A stretch of DNA of 64,000 nt from Flavobacterium flavigenum. GTDB lineage: Bacteria; Bacteroidota; Bacteroidia; Flavobacteriales; Flavobacteriaceae. This document shows positions 61,157 through 64,000 of this stretch, piece after piece. The stretch's first letter is position 1, and every line of letters begins with the position of its first letter. The notes under the pieces are model-generated. The model was not told the DNA's origin. It did not search any database and was given only the letters and a program-made list of their open reading frames with translations. The stretch is from assembly GCF_027111255.2 (NCBI RefSeq), contig NZ_CP114285.2, forward strand, positions 1 through 64,000, given 5' to 3'. The position numbers were made by a program, and so were the translations under genes.

Positions 61157-63418
61157 TTATCTTCTATTTCTTCTAATCAATATGAAAGCACCGCTTAAAA
61201 TGATCAGTAAAGGAAATAATGCAATAAATAGAATTTTGCCTATGAACACCTGATTTGAACTGACTGTAATCTTTTTATCGATTTTTCCAGGACGTGTCGT
61301 ATCTATAGGGAATTCGTAATTAGTTAACCAGCTGAAAATGTCTGTCACAAACTGAAATGTTCCCGAACCACCCCTGCTTAACTCCGCATTTCCCATAAAA
61401 TCGGCATCACCTGCCACAATTATTTTCTGCGATTTTCCATGGATAGTTCTCGTTAAAGCAACAACTAACGGAACTGATTTTTGAGAAGGCTGTTTTTTTA
61501 GTTCTTTCGGAAAAGAGGTAATACCCGTTTGAGATTCCCAGGTCGGCTGATGGTTTGTTTTTAATAATGGTGTTACTTTAAACCCTGTTTCTTTATCTGT
61601 TATAATACCGCTGCTTCCCAGAAACGGAATTGGATTATTAATTTTTGAAAGCTTAATTAAAGTAGTGTCAACATCTTTTTGAAGTTCTGTTACCAGAAAA
61701 TCCGGTGAGTTGGTTTCGCTTTCCTGAATTAAGGCCTGTTTTGTAAAACTCAATCCTAATTTTTCTGTTATTGCTGCCAAAGCCGAATTCGTTTCAGGTT
61801 CTGCCAGAAGCATTATATTTTTGCCCTGATCGATGTACTTGGTAATTCGGTCAACAGCACCCTGGCTAAGCTGTGTTTTAGGATCCGCAAGTATTAAAAT
61901 ATCAGTATCGGCCGGAATATTTTGTGCGTTGATATCGACTGTAGCCACATCAAATCCCTGATTGATTAACGAATATCTGAACGTAATTTCATTAAAAGCG
62001 GTTTTGTAATTCTTATCTCCGATCTTGGAAATACTGCGTTCCATGTTTCCGGTTGTTAAAACTACTTTCGGAGCCTTTACCACCAATCGTTTTAAAGCTA
62101 CAGAAATTTCTTTTTCACTAGGAGCTTTAAAAAAATCATCGTAGAATCTCAAAAATGTTTTTTTTCCATTGTATTCCACTGTTCTCACTACGCGATTCTG
62201 TTCTGGTCCAAGATCAATAATTTTCTTAATTTCAGCAGGATTGTATAATTTTTTTAGCTTCATATCCTGTGATTCAACCATTTTTTCAGCAAGCTGTTTG
62301 TCGCTTAATCCCGGATTTTGTCGATAAAGTTCTGCATTTGTAGAAGTATCATAATAATAGACATAGTTCATTTCAATTTGTGGAAGATAGCGTGTATATT
62401 TAGCAAAGCTGGCAATGTCTTCATTTTGAGAATATGGCATAGCCATATAATAATTTACATCAAGAATATTATCATAAGCCGTAATCTTAATCGGACCATT
62501 AATCTGCTTCACAATATCCAAGCTGTTTTGGGTAAGTGTCCTGTCTTTTGTTCGGGTCATATCATAGTAGAAAGTAAGGGCTGCCCTTGATGTAATGTAA
62601 CCAAGTGATAATACGACAGTAATTAACAAACTGTATTTTAGGGTTCTTTTTGAAGCCGTTTGTGTGTCACGCCCAGTCTGTAGTTTATAGATACTCAATA
62701 CAATAAAAAGACCGCTGACCAACACAAAATAAAGCACATCTTTACTGATAATCAAACCTTCAAGCATTTCATTTGCGCGTCCTGCGATAGATAAAAAATA
62801 TGTAATGTCTTTTAGAATCTCAACATCCTGCCAAAGCTTACCAATGAAATTTAAACCTGCTAAAACGACCAAAGTGCTGATAGCAGCTACGACCTGGTAT
62901 GACGTAAGACAGGACATAAAAAGTCCGATTGCGGCATAGGTGCAAACTAATAAATACAAGCCAATCAAACCTGAAATAGCAAATTTAACATCCAGGTTTT
63001 CAATAGAAAATCCGGCTATAATAACCTGTATACCCAAAATCGCAATAAAAAGCATACAATATGAAGCAATGGCGAGGTATTTTCCCAATACAATTTCTTT
63101 TATTTTAATGGGTGATGAAAGTAAAAGCTTGATAGAACCGCTGTTAATTTCACGGCTTACCAACCCCATTGTTAATAGTGGGACATACAAATACAGATAA
63201 TTCTGCATTTCAGTAAAAAGTCCGCTGAATCCTGAAAATATAATCTGAGACAAGTTGTCCATTTCCTGCCCGATTTTTTGTGATCTTTCAAAACGTTCGA
63301 TTGAGTCGAAGAATTTCCAACTGGACTGAATTGAAAATATGACTAAAACGACCCAGGCGACAGGAGAATAAAACATCGTGTTGAGTTCTGTTTTAGCAAT
63401 TCTGTATATTGTTTTCAT
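61157..63418 (-). CDS. Gldg-family ABC permease fused to auxiliary domain
   Basis: Start chosen at the ATG for MKTIYRIAKTEL (11 bp after the ATPase stop); 753 residues. The first 250 are an ABC-2 type permease with about six membrane helices (FYSPVAWVVLVIF, YVPLLTMGLVSREINSGSIKLLLS). Residues about 260-720 form the Gldg/ABC_transp_aux domain (DRTLTQNSLDIVKQINGPIKITAY, DTDILILADP, VPLVVALTRTIHGKSQKIIVAGDADFMGN), and a final helix ends LFPLLIILSGAFILIRRNRR. Canonical GldF and GldG of gliding are separate proteins; here one chain joins both, and the sequence differs, so I treat it as a paralogous transporter. Confidence 0.85.
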   Translation of the reverse strand: MKTIYRIAKTELNTMFYSPVAWVVLVIFSIQSSWKFFDSIERFERSQKIGQEMDNLSQIIFSGFSGLFTEMQNYLYLYVPLLTMGLVSREINSGSIKLLLSSPIKIKEIVLGKYLAIASYCMLFIAILGIQVIIAGFSIENLDVKFAISGLIGLYLLVCTYAAIGLFMSCLTSYQVVAAISTLVVLAGLNFIGKLWQDVEILKDITYFLSIAGRANEMLEGLIISKDVLYFVLVSGLFIVLSIYKLQTGRDTQTASKRTLKYSLLITVVLSLGYITSRAALTFYYDMTRTKDRTLTQNSLDIVKQINGPIKITAYDNILDVNYYMAMPYSQNEDIASFAKYTRYLPQIEMNYVYYYDTSTNAELYRQNPGLSDKQLAEKMVESQDMKLKKLYNPAEIKKIIDLGPEQNRVVRTVEYNGKKTFLRFYDDFFKAPSEKEISVALKRLVVKAPKVVLTTGNMERSISKIGDKNYKTAFNEITFRYSLINQGFDVATVDINAQNIPADTDILILADPKTQLSQGAVDRITKYIDQGKNIMLLAEPETNSALAAITEKLGLSFTKQALIQESETNSPDFLVTELQKDVDTTLIKLSKINNPIPFLGSSGIITDKETGFKVTPLLKTNHQPTWESQTGITSFPKELKKQPSQKSVPLVVALTRTIHGKSQKIIVAGDADFMGNAELSRGGSGTFQFVTDIFSWLTNYEFPIDTTRPGKIDKKITVSSNQVFIGKILFIALFPLLIILSGAFILIRRNRR

Positions 63419-63428
63419 TTGTTTGTAT

Positions 63429-64000
63429 TTAAGAAAGAATAGCGTTTTTAGAAGGTGCTTTTTTAGATAATTGGGCAAAAATTTCGTCAAGGGATACTTT
63501 TTCGAACTGGATTTCGCGTAATTTCCAGTTGTTAGAAACGCTCAGTGCTACGATTTTCTCTGCTATTTCCTGCGTTCCTGAAAAAGTAATTTGTACTTTT
63601 TTAGGAGAAAGATAAACAGCTTCTGTAATTTCTGAAATTTCTTTCAGGATATTAACCGCAGGCGGATTTTCAAAACTGGCGGTTAAAGTATTGGCTTCAA
63701 TATAATTATTAAAAGCATCGAGTGTATCAGAGAAAACCATATGTCCGTTTTCAATCATTCTGATATCCTGGCATGTAGCCTGAACTTCAGAAAGAATGTG
63801 CGAAGAGAATATTACGGCCTTATCCTGAGCAATTTTTTTGATTAGGTTTCTCACTTCCAAAATCTGATTAGGGTCCAGTCCGTTTGTCGGTTCATCCAGA
63901 ACAACAAGCTTCGGTTCATGGATAATGGCTTGGGCGATCCCCACACGCTGCCTGTACCCACCTGATAAGTTTTTGATTAGCCTGTGGCTGAAATGCGAAA
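63429..64000 (-). CDS. ABC transporter ATP-binding protein (5' part outside the window)
   Basis: The frame runs from beyond the window edge to a stop at 63429. The visible part has the ABC signature LSGGYRQRVGIAQAI, Walker B VVLDEPTNGLDPNQI and the H-loop IFSSHIL, followed by a Gld/drug-export-like C-terminal extension. It drives the adjacent Gldg-family permease, whose start codon follows after 11 bp. The Walker A loop is not in the window. Confidence 0.92.
   Translation of the reverse strand, partial: SHFSHRLIKNLSGGYRQRVGIAQAIIHEPKLVVLDEPTNGLDPNQILEVRNLIKKIAQDKAVIFSSHILSEVQATCQDIRMIENGHMVFSDTLDAFNNYIEANTLTASFENPPAVNILKEISEITEAVYLSPKKVQITFSGTQEIAEKIVALSVSNNWKLREIQFEKVSLDEIFAQLSKKAPSKNAILS

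Noticed and set aside
61157..63490. A longer start for the Gldg-family permease at 63490
   Set aside because: The extra 24 residues overlap the ATPase coding sequence; the ATG at 63418 follows its stop by 11 bp and begins a typical permease N-terminus.
1..64000. CRISPR arrays, prophage, insertion sequences, rRNA or tRNA genes
   Set aside because: No regularly spaced long direct repeats, no transposase or phage structural genes, and no cloverleaf sequence noticed in the intergenic gaps.

Overview
The window looks like a chromosomal segment of a Flavobacterium-type member of the Bacteroidota. The DNA is AT-rich, start codons lack Shine-Dalgarno sequences, and many promoters carry the Bacteroidota -7 box TAnnTTTG. 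Several genes are lineage markers: PorQ of the type IX secretion system (T9SS), a pectate lyase with a T9SS type A sorting tail, a Gldg-family ABC transporter, and an N-acylornithine-type carbamoyltransferase. I see no phage, plasmid, CRISPR array, rRNA or tRNA. This is mostly core chromosome with a few small intruding genes and many short intergenic repeats.

Layout. 1-7.6 kb: end of an unknown gene, a TPR histidine kinase/LuxR response regulator pair, an M48 lipoprotein protease, a lipoprotein, folP, a DUF1599 protein and a DoxX-like membrane protein. 7.8-11.5 kb: porQ, an L,D-transpeptidase-like protein, cmk and a nucleoside permease. 11.5-14.5 kb: a leftward five-gene run (spermidine-synthase-like protein, M23 peptidase, lipoprotein, secreted protein, NTF2-like protein). 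15-20 kb: M14 peptidase, Lrp/AsnC regulator, PEP carboxylase, DinB-like protein and a 46-residue protein. 20-22.3 kb: a BlaI/M56 (BlaR1-like) signalling pair with a dyad-rich operator. 22.4-30.7 kb: MFS transporter, DUF1684, TatD, TcdA, HAD, DUF2911, aldose epimerase-like protein and M1 aminopeptidase.

30.8-43 kb is the centrepiece: one long rightward arginine/proline cluster from a strong promoter at about 30.87 kb to a terminator at 43.0 kb. The order is GNAT acyltransferase, argG, argC, argD, orphan 119-aa gene, proA, proB, GxxExxY gene, N-acylornithine carbamoyltransferase, argB, argE-like deacylase, argH. Glutamate is acylated, phosphorylated, reduced, transaminated, carbamoylated while still acylated, then deacylated and converted to arginine; proA and proB send glutamate to proline. 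Short-period tandem/inverted repeats lie directly before argD, proB, argB, argE and argH. The GxxExxY gene sits inside an inverted repeat of about 53 bp.

43-64 kb: two membrane proteins (DUF2157-like), T9SS pectate lyase, an ECF sigma/anti-sigma pair, a 743-bp gene-free stretch with a likely small RNA, glutathione peroxidase, a Dus-like enzyme, GNAT, menD, M28 peptidase, CvfB-like S1 protein, a lipid A acyltransferase-like protein, rhomboid protease, SIMPL protein, M16 protease, and a Gldg-family ABC permease/auxiliary fusion with its ATPase cut by the window edge.

Functions rest on motifs and family recognition from the translations; no database search was possible.
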